DNA from: Heterodera schachtii
Lineage: Eukaryota; Nematoda; Chromadorea; Rhabditida; Heteroderidae
NCBI GenBank assembly: GCA_023374025.1
Contig: SIJG01000002.1
Location: 3,231,626-3,295,625 of the forward strand
Direction of reading: 5' to 3'
Length of the DNA: 64,000 nt
Below the pieces are notes generated by a model. The model was not told where the DNA came from. It made no database searches and was given only the letters and a program-made list of their open reading frames with translations. Shown in pieces: positions 49,278 to 60,148 of the stretch (positions within the stretch are counted from its first letter, which is position 1; every line of letters begins with the position of its first letter). Position numbers and translations under genes: made by a program.

Positions 49278-50684
49278 TAGGGATGGCATTCCGAGGCCCC
49301 AAAAATTTTCGGAAATCGGAATTCCGGGGGTCAAAAAATTTTCGGAAATCGGAATCGGATTTCCGAGGCCCAAAAATTTTTCGGAAGTCGGAAGTCGGAA
49401 TTCCGACCCCAAAAACGTCGGAAGTCGGAAATCGGAAATTTTTCAAAAAATATAAAATATAATAAAAAATTTTCTAAATATTTTAATAGGCTAAATTTTT
49501 CAATTCTTAATGAGTAGGGCTTCCATTTTTAGGCAAATGCCTAAAATTTTTGCGCACTTAATACGCATAGATAAGCACGAAAAAAGCATTTTCCGCTTGG
49601 TTTGGGGTGTCTACGATGACTTTTATAATGCCTATTTTTGCCTATTTTGGACTTTTTGTGCTTAATGCCTAAATGCCTATTTTTGTGCCTATTTCGCCAT
49701 TTTTGGCGCCTTTTTTCAGGATTTTCGGAAAAATTCTTAACAAAAATGAAAATTACACCCCTAAGAATCGCCCGAAAAAATTTCAGAAAATACACCCCTA
49801 AGAATTGAAAAAAATTTTCACAAAAATTGATCCCCAAAATTCAATTATTATTTAATAATAAAAATTTTTGGTTTAAAAAATGTCTTTATTCGACAAAAAC
49901 TTAAAACAATTGAAATATAAGCAAAATTAAGTTTTTTGATTAAGTTTTTACTTGATTTGCTACCTAAAAAGCGTTAATAAAAAAATTTTTTTGCCTATTT
50001 TCGTGCCTATTCGCGGATTTTTGTGCCTATTTAATGCCTATTTTGCGATTTTTTAATGCCTTTTTAGGTGCCTATTTCGCGATTTTTTATGCCTAAAAAT
50101 GGAAGCCCTATTAATGAGTAAAAGGTGATTTCAAAAATGTTTTTGGTTATTTGAATATTTTACTTGAAAAATTATTCAATATTTTATGTAAATATTTTTA
50201 ATGTCATTTTGCATTATTTTAGAACATTTTTGGGAAAAGGAGTGACAATTTACACGTTTTTTGCGGCGCGCTTTTTCAAAAACTTTTTGAGAACATGGGA
50301 TAGGGGGGTCCGGCGGTGCCGACAGGCGCCGCCGGTAAAATTTTGTAATTTTTAATGCGATTTGTTAACAGATTTTGTCCAAAAAAGACAAAATTTTGCG
50401 GTTTTGAGCAAATTTTGCAAGAAAATTAAGGATTTTTAGGGTCCGGCGATGCCGATAGGCGCCGCCGGGAAATTTTTAAAAATTTCAGTTCAATTTATTA
50501 GCAGAAACTATACAAAAATACTAATTTTTTGAAAAAAAAAATTAAAAAAAAATTTCCGAAAATTTCCGACTTTTCATCAAAAATTTCGGAAATCGGAAGT
50601 CGGATTTCCGACGACCAAAATTTTTTCGGAAATCGGAATTCCGACCCAAAAAATGTCGGAAATCGGAATTCCGTGCCATCCCTG
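49278..50684. mobile_element. hAT-like element with a nested element
   Basis: Terminal inverted repeats AGGGATGGCA at both ends (left base before it T, right-strand equivalent C), flanked by CTACCTAA (49270-49277) and CTACCTAT (50685-50692), an 8-bp duplication with one mismatch. The subterminal regions carry arrays of TCGGAAATCGGAATTCCG-type repeats in both orientations. A second element (49515-50110) is nested inside. No transposase ORF. Confidence 0.85.
49515..50110. mobile_element. hAT-like MITE, family C, copy 2 (nested)
   Basis: A 596-bp element with perfect TIRs starting TAGGGCTTCCATTTTTAGGC, flanked by the perfect 8-bp duplication TTAATGAG (49507-49514 and 50111-50118). It shares the GCCTATTTT-repeat interior with 7640-8211, but three TIR bases differ (TCC here, GGG there), changed symmetrically at both ends. 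Confidence 0.93.
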
Positions 50685-51223
50685 CTACCTATCACAGGGC
50701 TCCCATATTTAAAAAAAATAAGGACAAACGAGGCTAAAACTAAGATTTTGACCCCAAAAATAAGTTTTTCTAACTAATATTAACGCGAAAGAAACGCAAT
50801 AAAATACACGAAAATCGACTTAAAACAACCTTTTATTAGCGTAAAAGAATTGAATATTTTTTTTCCGCTGACCATTTTTCTCATTTCACCGCATATGCAC
50901 TTTTTGCGGCGCGTTTTTTTCAAAAATCAAAAAAATTCAAAAAACCGGTGAAAAATGATTTCTTTGAGCATAAAGATGGAAAATCAAGATAAATAAAAAG
51001 CATTTTCGGCCTGAGATTTTTTGAATAAAAATTTGGGAGAATCAAAAAAAATATGCAGTTCATCCGAGCTTCTCCCGCTGCTGTTTTTCAGTTCTTCGCA
51101 TCCGTCAATTGTCCATTTCCTTCACTTTTGTTCGCCCCCTTCTTTTCAGTTTTTTCGCCGCTGTGCCCCCCGCCCGTTCCTCCGCTTGTCGCAGCCTCCG
51201 TCCGTTTTTTTCTCGAGCGACTC
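50685..51223. other. Spacer downstream of the RBR gene
   Basis: AT-rich after the hAT-like element. Plus-strand ORFs at 51021-51440 are shadows of the minus-strand RBR gene's last exons and its 3' region. Confidence 0.5.
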
Positions 51224-53147
51224 TCAAGCACTTTTCCCATCGCAAAACACGACCAATTTTTCAATGTGCCCCTTCAAAATTTGGCACATTACTTGGACCT
51301 AAAACATCCAACAGTAAAAGAGAAAAGGAAGTGAAAAACTCAGCGAACCTTCTGCTTGTCTTCCTCTATCTTCTCAGTTTTCAATTCCAATTCGGCAATA
51401 GGCATTTTGTCCTCGAAATGGTAAAAGCATATACGTAACTAAAATGGTAAGAAAATGATGTTATATCCACATTTTAATGTTGGAATTACAAATGAATTTG
51501 TCCCTCCCAAATTTTGTGAAAAATATTAAAAGTATGAATTGTTTTTCAACCTGTATTTTAAGGTCGTGTGAGCATCAATAAGCATGTCAAATGCTCCTAT
51601 CAAATATTTTTCGGCCTTGGTCGGGCTTCTTTCCTTAAAATTAATAATTTAAAAAAATATATAAATGAATTACACCTTTGAACTGTTAATTTGTTCTTCC
51701 AATTTGCCGTGCATCTGTAAAACAATTTAATACCAATTTGCAATTAAAAATCACATTTTTACTTCCTTTTCCGCTCCAAGTGCCGCGTTTTGCCGTTTGT
51801 ACAATGTGTGAAAGTGCACAAAGCGCTAATGAATTTGTTTTTCCTCCGCATCAGAACGAGTCTTTTTTGGGCAACGACATCTTCCAATTTGCACATGCAC
51901 CCAAATTAGACTCTAAAATAAACAATCAGCTATTTTTAAATCCTTAATAATGATAATTACTATGGTGTTTCCAGTCACCGCGACATATCAAACAGAATGA
52001 ATGTTGGCAATCTGGACAGTGCATTTCTATACAACCGTCCGTCTTTTGAAGGCTTTCCTTTAATTATAAATAAATAACTGAAAATAAAGAAATAAAAACC
52101 CTGCATTTTGGACATTCTTTGGCTATTTCTGTCAATGTCTTCTTTGTTTTTCTGGATCTATTGACTCTGTTTCCCACTTGGAGAGTAATGAACAACTAAA
52201 AATGGATTTTATTTGAAACCCAGAAGCATTATACCCGTTTACCTGATTGGGCCATGTGATTCCTTGGAATCAAAAAATAAAATTTGGTGCTTTCCATTAT
52301 CGTTAACTTAGTGCAGGCGAAACAAAAGGTCCGTTTGCAGGCGCACTTGATTATGCAGGGCTCGGCTTTATTGACTTTGATGAAGTGCGTGCACGTACTT
52401 TCTGGACATGATTTGAAAAGCAGATTACGCTAAAAAAAATTAATTTATTACATTGATAATGCCTAAACAACCATACTTGGACCAAGGTTTTAATAGCCAA
52501 CTCCTAGAATTGCGGAATAAGTCTATTTTGGTTTGTTGCCGATTCAAAATATTCTTCAATGTACTCCCGATCATTAATTTGGTTAATTCTTCAAACGTTT
52601 CAGTGACAAATTCTTCCTCCACAAAAGTCGCACAGCAAATGCAAGGCAAGGCGACTGTCTGTTTCTGAATCATCTAAAAACTTTGTAATAATTTAATAAC
52701 GTGAATTTTCAATACTCGCCTCTTTTCAAAAATGGCGACTCCAGTTTCAGACACAAAAAATGCCCGCATGGCGACATTTTGCAAAATTTGTCAATTTCAC
52801 ATGGTATGCACTTGTCATCCTCCGCAGGCGCCTTTGCCTTCTCAGGGGCGACTTTTTTCCCTCGAAAAATGCTCCCTTGTCTGCGGCTGCTTTAAACCTA
52901 AATTTGGGAATAAAATAAGAATAGAAATGAAGTACTACTCGTCTGTCAACATCTTTTCGTCCGATTTGTAAAGGTTCAGCAACAGTTTTGCTAATGATTC
53001 AGACATGTCCAATTCTTTTGCTGTCAACTGCGTAAGTCCTTGCGTCTCTTCCAACAGTTCTTCTTTTGTCAAAATCTGCAAATAAGTGATTTCACTAACA
53101 ATATTCCCCAGGACAAAAGATCTTGTACGCGGCACTTTTGGCTCCAT
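51224..53147 (-). CDS. Ariadne-type RBR E3 ubiquitin ligase, apparently frameshifted
   Basis: Minus-strand exons encode the Ariadne order. First is a UBA-like helical segment (YLQILTKEELLEE, KLLLNLYKSDEKMLTDE; 52939-53147). Then a degenerate RING1 (KCIPCEIDKFCKMSPCGHFL), an IBR (CPESTCTHFIKV, CACKRTFCFAC), RING2 (ECPKCRESLQKTDGCIEMHC, CQHSFCLICRGDW with the catalytic-type cysteine) and Ariadne C-terminal helices (FISALCTFTHCTNGKTRHLE, KYLIGAFDMLIDAHTTLKY). RBR ligases pass ubiquitin from E2 through a RING2 cysteine. At about 51883-51890 and 51423-51426 the conserved protein switches frame inside an exon. The RING1-IBR junction also has no clean donor, and RING1 lacks the usual second cysteine pair. 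Either the gene is decaying or the assembly has indels here. The stop at 51224 is the end I can trace. Confidence 0.7.
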
Positions 53148-53391
53148 TTCTTTCGCTGAGAATTTATTAGTTCAATAAATTCTGGAACGATTTCTGAAAA
53201 TTCTTCATAAAATTTGATATATTTTGTCTAGTTTTTAAATGTGACCAAAAATAGGCAATTTCATTAATTTGACAAAAATTATATTGGAACATGAAATTCC
53301 CTTGCGCGTTTATCGGCACCGTAAGACCCTAAAATCCTTATTTTCATAAGAATTTTGCTCAAAGTCGCGAAATCACATGAGGGAGGCACCA

Positions 53392-55222
53392 TCTATATAT
53401 CATCTTATATAATAAAGTTGAGTGTTTGTATGTATGTATCTGCCATCATTTGAATGTGGCGTTTGGCGTTTTGATTTTCTGTGGAGAGAGATTGCATAGA
53501 AGAGATAAAAAGAAATAGTTTAGAAAAAGAAGAATGCAAAAGAAATAGTATTGAAAAAGAAAAAAGCAAAATAAATATTTGGGAGGGAAAAGATTTCTCT
53601 TCCCATGCTGTGTAGTAAGAGGGAAGGAGGGAGATAGTGCACTGTCTGCCTAGAGTAAAAGAAAGGAAAGGGAGAGACAATGGGAAATTTGTCTCGCATC
53701 CCTTCCTTATTTTCACCCCATCTTTAATTATATAAAATTTGGCAAGAAAAGAAGGAAAATTTTTGAGAAATAACACGTGTGCTGAAGTTGTCAAAAAGAA
53801 TTATTTATTATTGTATTGTAATGAGATGACACTATTGTGCCTCTCATGCTTTAGAGATAACACATGTGTTGAATTTGTCAAAACGAATTGTTTGTTATTG
53901 TATTGTTATGAGATAGCACTATTGTGCCTCTCATCCATGAGACACAGAAGTGAAATTTGTCAAAGTTTTTAAAATGTATTGTTTTGCGATGCACACTATT
54001 GTGCCTCTCATGCTTTAGAGATAACACATGTGATGCACTTAAATGAATGAATGAGAATTAGTTTGAAAAAATTGTATAAAATGGATGTTAAGAATTGTAT
54101 CGTAGAAAATTGCAAGAAACAAGGAAGATGAGGAAAATGCTAACAACTTATGCCATAAGAAAATGCCAAGGAATGCCAAAAGGGTGCGAGGCCGCGAAGC
54201 CTTCGAGCCGCAGTCGGAAATTGATTAGGGGGGCCGAAGGCCCCGTGGCTGGTAATTTCGACACTGGGTAAATTCGACACTGAGTATTTTCGACACTAAG
54301 TAATTTCGACACTACATTTTCGACACAGGGAAATTTTTCAAAAACTTTCACTGTTTTCCTGCATTTTCGACCGAGTGAGTACCTTTGGCGCAGAAATTAT
54401 TGAGGGGGCCGAAGGCCCCGTACGAGGCCGCGAAGCGGCCGAGTGAGTACCTTTGGCGCAGAAAATTATTGAGGAGGCCGAAGGCCCCCATACGAGGCCG
54501 CGAAGCGGCCGAGTGAGTACCTATGGCGCATAAAATTGGTGTAAGGGGAGAGGGGGGAAGGGGTTGGGGCCGCAGGCCCCGTACGAGGCCGCGAAGCGGG
54601 CGAGCCCTCCCCAACGGTTCAACACCCCAAGGCACACAAAAAGAAAAATGCTGAAGAAATTTGCTGAGGTTGAATCCCAGTGATTGGAATGCCGTAAGGT
54701 TGAGTCTTGAGTCCCGGACATTGGAATTCATATAATTGAGTCCCAGTGATTGGGATGCCTGAGGGTTGAGTCCAGGTGATAGAAATGCAGAAGAATTAGT
54801 GAGTTAAGTCCCAGTGATTGGAATGCCGAAGGATTGCTGAGTTTGAGTCCAAGTAATTGAAATGCCGGAGAATTAGTCCGGCGATTGGAATGCCAGAGAA
54901 TTGAGTCCCAGCGATTGGGATGTAGAAGTGGTGAGATAGAATTCCAATGATTGTATGCCAGAGAATTGGTCTCAGTGATTGTAATGCTAATGAATTAAGT
55001 GTCCCAGTGATTGGGATGCCGGGGGGTTGAGTCCATGTGATAGAAATGCAGAATTGGTGAGATAAATCCCAGTGATTGGAATGCCGAGGGTGTTTAAGAA
55101 ATGACAAGAAAACAAAAAGATCAGTAGAATGTTAAAAATGTTATGCCATAAGAAATTGCCAAGAGACGGGTGCGAGGCCGCGAAGCGGCCGAGTCATACG
55201 CCGAAGGCGCTAACCCCGCTAG
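53392..55222. mobile_element. Non-autonomous Helitron
   Basis: Starts TCTATATATCATCTTATATA and ends CTAG at 55219-55222, inserted between A (53391) and T (55223), exactly as Helitrons do. The 3' hairpin CGCC-GAA-GGCG (55199-55209) lies 9 bases before CTAG, and a second perfect hairpin GGCCGCGAAGCGGCC lies at 55176-55190. The 1831-bp body holds no Rep/helicase ORF, only repeats. Confidence 0.9.
53770..55090. repeat. Mixed minisatellites inside the Helitron
   Basis: Three kinds of repeat: about 53770-54040, copies of CACTATTGTGCCTCTCATGC with AGAGATAACACATGTG; about 54250-54330, a short TTTCGACACTGAGTA array; about 54390-54600, GGCCGAAGGCCCC/GAGGCCGCGAAGCGGCCGAG units. About 54655-55090 is a degenerate array of GAGTCCCAGTGATTGGAATG units. 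Confidence 0.85.
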
Positions 55223-55420
55223 TGGTTGAAATGTTGAAAATGCCAATGAAATCCATAAAAATGTGCCAATTTTGGTGTATGTTTGCCAAATTTTTGGCAA
55301 TATGTTCTAAATTCAAAGAAATTTAATAAACAAAAACGGAAAAAAATAAACCCGAACCCCGCAAACGGCATAAACCAAAAACGGGTAAAGTTTGGACTTC
55401 ATAACTTCCTTAATATTGGA

Positions 55421-57690
55421 ATGCCTGCTGCTGTAAAAGGACCATGGACATTGAAAACGCTATTTCTCGCGGCTTTTCTTATTCGTTTATTTCTCATTTT
55501 TTATGCTCGAATTCATGATTATTATTTTGAGGCGAGTTTTTACGGCTTTTTTATTGATGGTTTGCTTAGACTCTTTTTGTTTCCCGATTTAACTTAACTG
55601 TCCGCCAAATTTATTATATATATTTTTTTGTTTTTTTTAATTGCTTTTCCCTTTTAAATAGGTCAATTTTACTGACATTGATTATGAAGTGTTTACTGAA
55701 GCGGCCCTTTTGGCTCGTGAAGGACACTCGCCCTATGAACAGCCTGAGTACCGTTACACGCCATTGATCGCTTGGCTATTGGTGCCAAATGGACAATACG
55801 CCGATTTTGGTGTCCTTTTTATTTAATATTTAATAAAATTGAAGAAAACCAGACATTTGTCGATGAATTATGGCTTTTGTACCCATTAATTTTTGAGAAA
55901 ATTTAGGAAAATTAATTTTCTGTACCATTGATGTCCTTGTCGCATTCCTTCATTTACTTATATTGGAAACTCGGCAACAAAATCGGAGAAATCCTTCTTC
56001 GCAAAATGAACGCAAAACCATTCATTCATCATCCGTCGTCGTCCGTCATTTTGGCGTCCTTTTCTGGCTGTTCAACCCATTCACCGCCATCATTTCCGCA
56101 CGTGGCAATTGTGATGCGATCATTTGTGCACTCGTTTTGTTGGCACTGTTCTTACTGATCCGTGATGGCACAACCGCCGCCGCAGTTCGGCGCTTGGCAC
56201 TGGCGGCCGTTATCCACGGGGCCGGTGCCACCCATTTTCGCATTTTCCCTGTGGGTTCGACGCATTTATTGTATTTTTTACAACAAATTTTCAAATTGAA
56301 ATTTAATTAAATGTCTAACAAATTATAGGGTCTTTGTTTTTTTTATAAAATAATTCAATTCAAATAAATTTTAGCTCATTTATTTGCCTTCCATTTTTCT
56401 GTCTTTTGCTCATTCGTCACAAAATCACCAACGTCTTCTTACCAAATTCAATGACTTCAAATCGTTCATTTGGATGTGTTTGACGAATTTTCGCGGTTTT
56501 GCGTTCATTTTGGTACACACATTTATCTATATATTTTTAATTGCACAAATAATCCCTATACTAAAAATGCCCCAAATTTTGCATTTTGCAATTTATTCCC
56601 CAATTTTCCAGATAAGTTTGGCATCGTTTGCTCTGTCTGTGGCTTTCTGTTTTGCTCTTTATGGCCACTCTTTTTTGAATGCCGCTTTCCTTTACCATTT
56701 GTCGCGTGTGGACATCCGTCACAATTTTTCGCCCTATTTTTTACCGCTTTATTTGGTGAGGGACAGCCCGTCGCTCACCCAACTGATCGGACTGATTGCC
56801 TTTGTGCCTCAAATTGTTTGCATTTGCGTTTTTGCTTTGTGGTGAGTAATTTAGAATTGAAAATCCTTTTGTGTCGCTTTTTGGATTAACAGGCCTTAAA
56901 ATAATATGATAAAAAAATCTTATTGTTTTGAATGTAAGCCGAATAAATTTGAAAATATTTGCTTATTTCCACTCTTGTTTGTTTTAACTTTTGTAAAATT
57001 GGGACATTAAAAACCTATTTAAAATCTAACAAATCTCAGAAATTCATTTGTTTCGCTATTCCAAAAAATGATTTTAGATACACTGATTTTTGGTTGAACT
57101 TTTTTTAGCCTAATTAAGAAACATTTATTTGTAAAATTTTGAGTCTGATTTCTTCCAATTTGTTTTATTTTCCTTGAAATTTCTTCAGGTATTCTGACGA
57201 TTTGCCCTTCTGTTGGTTCCTCACAACGTTCGCTTTCGTCTCCTTCAACAAAGTGTCCACCTCGCAATACTTTGTGTGGTATTTGTGCTTTGTGCCGCTT
57301 CTCTTCACTCGACTAAAGGCAGGCCCCTAGAAATTAATACCCTAATTATTTTTTTAATGCCTCATTTTCCCTAATTGATCCCCCTTCCCCCTGATTATTC
57401 AACAATAAAACTCACACATTTCCATTTTTCTAAAATGGCATTCATTTTCTCAGTTTTCTTGGCAAATGTGGCTCAAGCTGTTCGCCCTGTGGCTGTTTGG
57501 CCAAGCGTTTTGGCTGTTGCCCGCCTATCTGTTTGAGTTCCGTGGTTGGGCCACTCTCACTTGGGTTTGGTTTGCTTCGCTCACTTTTCTTGGCATCAAC
57601 ACATTTCTGGTCGTTCAATTTGTGCGCAATTATTCACCGGAAGAAGAGAGAATGGTGGAAGTTGATCGGGAAGATCAAAAAAGCGAATAG
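55421..57690 (+). CDS. pigm: GPI mannosyltransferase 1 (PIG-M)
   Basis: Seven exons (55421-55531, 55662-55809, 55907-56250, 56375-56512, 56612-56841, 57189-57318, 57454-57690) with consistent phases give 445 residues (human 423). The enzyme adds the first mannose to the GPI precursor on the luminal face of the ER. The diagnostic luminal DXD motif appears as [15 protein letters not shown], followed by [46 protein letters not shown] and [20 protein letters not shown]. The rest is hydrophobic and multi-pass. Introns 1 and 6 use GC donors (GAG|GCGAGT at 55532 and AAG|GCAGGC at 57319). Reading through intron 1 instead would stop after about 20 residues. It is first in a same-strand cluster with DPH5 and MSRA. 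Confidence 0.95.
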
Positions 57691-57876
57691 CGATTTTATC
57701 ATTGTCAATCCCAAATTTTTATTTATTTTAATTTTATTTCCATTTTTGCAATACATTTTTAATTCATTTTTGAAAACTGATCAAGTGTTGGCCTTTGCAC
57801 AATTTATTCTACCGTTATTAATTGATTAACTTTAATTAATATAAGCCTAAAACATTGTAATTAACTTTTTTTTTTC

Positions 57877-57879
57877 TAG
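57877..57879 (+). promoter_or_regulatory. Candidate trans-splice acceptor before DPH5
   Basis: A T-run ending TTTTTCTAG lies 42 bp before the DPH5 start and 187 bp after the PIGM stop, with no upstream exon to pair with it. This fits a downstream operon gene receiving a spliced leader. Confidence 0.5.
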
Positions 57880-57921
57880 GATTTCCCAATTATTTTCATT
57901 TCTGCAAATTAACATTGCCAA

Positions 57922-59946
57922 ATGGTTTTTTACCTGATCGGACTTGGACTTGGCGATGCGGGCGATATCACCGTGAATGGACTGAAAATTGTAAGGAACG
58001 CTTTTCAATTCGTTTTTTGATATTTTTCGTACGGAAAATGATTTCAATATATTCATATAAAAAACAGTATTCGAATACGGGTTTCTTGTCTGTCACTGTC
58101 ATTTTTTTGTGAATTCCAATAAATTTCCTTGGTCCATCTTTCGGTCCGCAGTTGCGCCAAGGTTTTCCTGGAGTCCTACACGAGCATGTTGTCCCACGGG
58201 CTGAGCGTGGCCAACCTGGAGCAGTCGTACGGGCGCACTGTGCTCGAGGCGGACAGAGAATTGGTGGAACAACGCATTGGTCAGCCGTCCCAATTATAAC
58301 AATGACTATTTCTACTAATGGCAGGATTTTTTTGGGGGAAATCCGAAATCCGGCAGGATTTTGTCTTTTTAAACTGCCCAAATATCACATAGTTCCCAAC
58401 AGAGTCGCTGCTTGACGAGGCACGCTCCGCCGACATTGCACTGCTCGTCGTCGGCGACCCGTTCGGGGCGACCACCCACGCCGAGTTGGTACTCCGTGCA
58501 CGCGCCATGGGCGTCCCGTTGAAAGTGGTCAGTCAATTTTGCAAATTTGAAATTGGTCACATTCATTCCAACGAACCGTACCCCTAAAACAAATGTTGTC
58601 ATAGAGACAAATTTTATTTGTTTCCCCCGATATCCTGTGATAAATTTTCAAATTACTTATTTTCCAGATTCACAACGCGTCCATTATGTCGGCTATTGGC
58701 TGCTGTGGACTGCAAGTTTGTTTTTCTTGCATTTAATTGTACATCTCCATCGTTGTTATCTTCCATCCTTTTCGAGCTGTACAATTTCGGGTTGACCGTG
58801 TCCATTCCGTTGTGGACGGACGAATGGAAGCCCGACTCATTCCTTGACAAGTGTTACATTATTACAATATTATGCAAAATCAACCAATTTTATAATTTTG
58901 GAATATTTTTTTAGGGTTTTGCTGAATCGTCGGAATGGAATGCACACACTTTGTCTGCTCGGTTCGTTGTTTATTTGTTACCAAAAATTCGTCAATAATT
59001 AATTGTAAATATCTTTTGTCAGATATCAAAGTGAAGGAACAAACGGCGGAAAATATGATCAAGTATTCAAATATCATATAATGATTTATGCTTTTTTGAC
59101 AATGGGGAAAGTGCAATTTTTAAATTTAAATCCGGACAATGAGTCCCATCAACGGATTTGTTTTGGGTTCGGTGTTTTGGACGGAAACCCGCAAAAGCCA
59201 CACAATGCCATGACTCGCATGCATTTTTGTCCAAGAAATTCATATTTTTATGAAAGATTCAAGCGTTTTTTCGTCACCAAAATTTTTGAAAAAAAGAAAA
59301 TATTTAGGGGCAACCGCATCTTTGAACCCCCTCATTTTTTGACGTGTCCAATGGCGGCACAGCAAATGCTCAGTGCTGCGGCTGAACGGAGCAAATGCAA
59401 TGGCAAAGACCAACAACAAAAAAGGGAAAACGGTGCCGACGAACATTGCTGTTCCCAGCGGCACAACGCCGTCGACATCGACGAGCGCACAATGGTGGTT
59501 GGCATGGCACGCGTTGGATGGGCCGACCAGCGGGTGAACACAAAGCATTTACACAATCTATTGTTTTTTGTGTCGTTTTCTATGAATTTAAATTTTATTT
59601 TAGATTTTGCACTGTCCCCTCGGTCAAATGGCATCCGCCGATTTGGGTAAGTTTTTTTGGCTGATTTTGTGACATTTCATTTTCTATTTACATACAATTT
59701 TCAATTTTAAGTGCCATTGCTATTTATTTCGTACCCTTTGGTTTTTTACCATACCCAATTCATTGCCTCACTTCCAAAATAAAGACAAAATTTATCTTTT
59801 TTTCATTTAAAGATTTGTTTTATGGTAAATAAAACGATTGTTTTTTTGAAGGTTTGCCATTGCATGTGCTCATTGTGCCGGCCACTGATGAGAAATTGCA
59901 TCCAATTGAGCTCGAAATGCTTCAACTCTTCTCACAATCAGTCTAA
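57922..59946 (+). CDS. dph5: Diphthine methyl ester synthase (DPH5)
   Basis: At least eight or nine exons; the first is 57922-57990 (MVFYLIGLGLGDAGDITVNG). Later exons give CAKVFLESYTSMLSHGLSV, ALLVVGDPFGATTHAELVLR, VIHNASIMSAIGCCGLQLYN, GLTVSIPLWTDEWKPDSFLD, NRRNGMHTLCLLDIKVKEQT, MVVGMARVGWADQ and a last exon HVLIVPATDEKLHPIELEML. These are the landmark segments of DPH5, the SAM-dependent methylase that builds diphthamide on eEF2 in the cytosol. Two junctions are irregular. At intron 1 the protein is contiguous only if the acceptor is CG|GTC at 58142-58144 instead of AG. The last intron needs a non-obvious donor to enter the final exon in frame. The stop is at 59944-59946. Confidence 0.88.
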
Positions 59947-60118
59947 TAAAAATGATGCACCAACGGAACACACTTTTTTATTGTTATTTTGTTACCACCA
60001 TTAATTTTAAATTTATTTAATTTCAAATTCATTTTGTAATTGTTATTTGAATCACTCCGTTTTATTCCGTTTATCTGTTTTTTCCCCACTTTTTTTTTAT
60101 TAATGCCATTTAAATGTT

Positions 60119-60121
60119 CAG
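60119..60121 (+). promoter_or_regulatory. Candidate trans-splice acceptor before MSRA
   Basis: AAATGTTCAG ends 27 bp before the MSRA start codon and about 175 bp after the DPH5 stop. No upstream MSRA exon is needed, so it may be a spliced-leader site. Confidence 0.45.
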
Positions 60122-60148
60122 CTGTTTACACGAATTGTGACCTCTCCG

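Noticed and set aside
51021..51440. Plus-strand ORFs with phenylalanine/serine-rich N-termini resembling signal peptides
   Set aside because: They lie opposite the last exons of the minus-strand RBR gene, and no splice sites support them.
54148..55107. ORFs across the Helitron minisatellite (repeated HSNHWDLS-like units)
   Set aside because: Periodic translation of a degenerate tandem repeat, not a gene.
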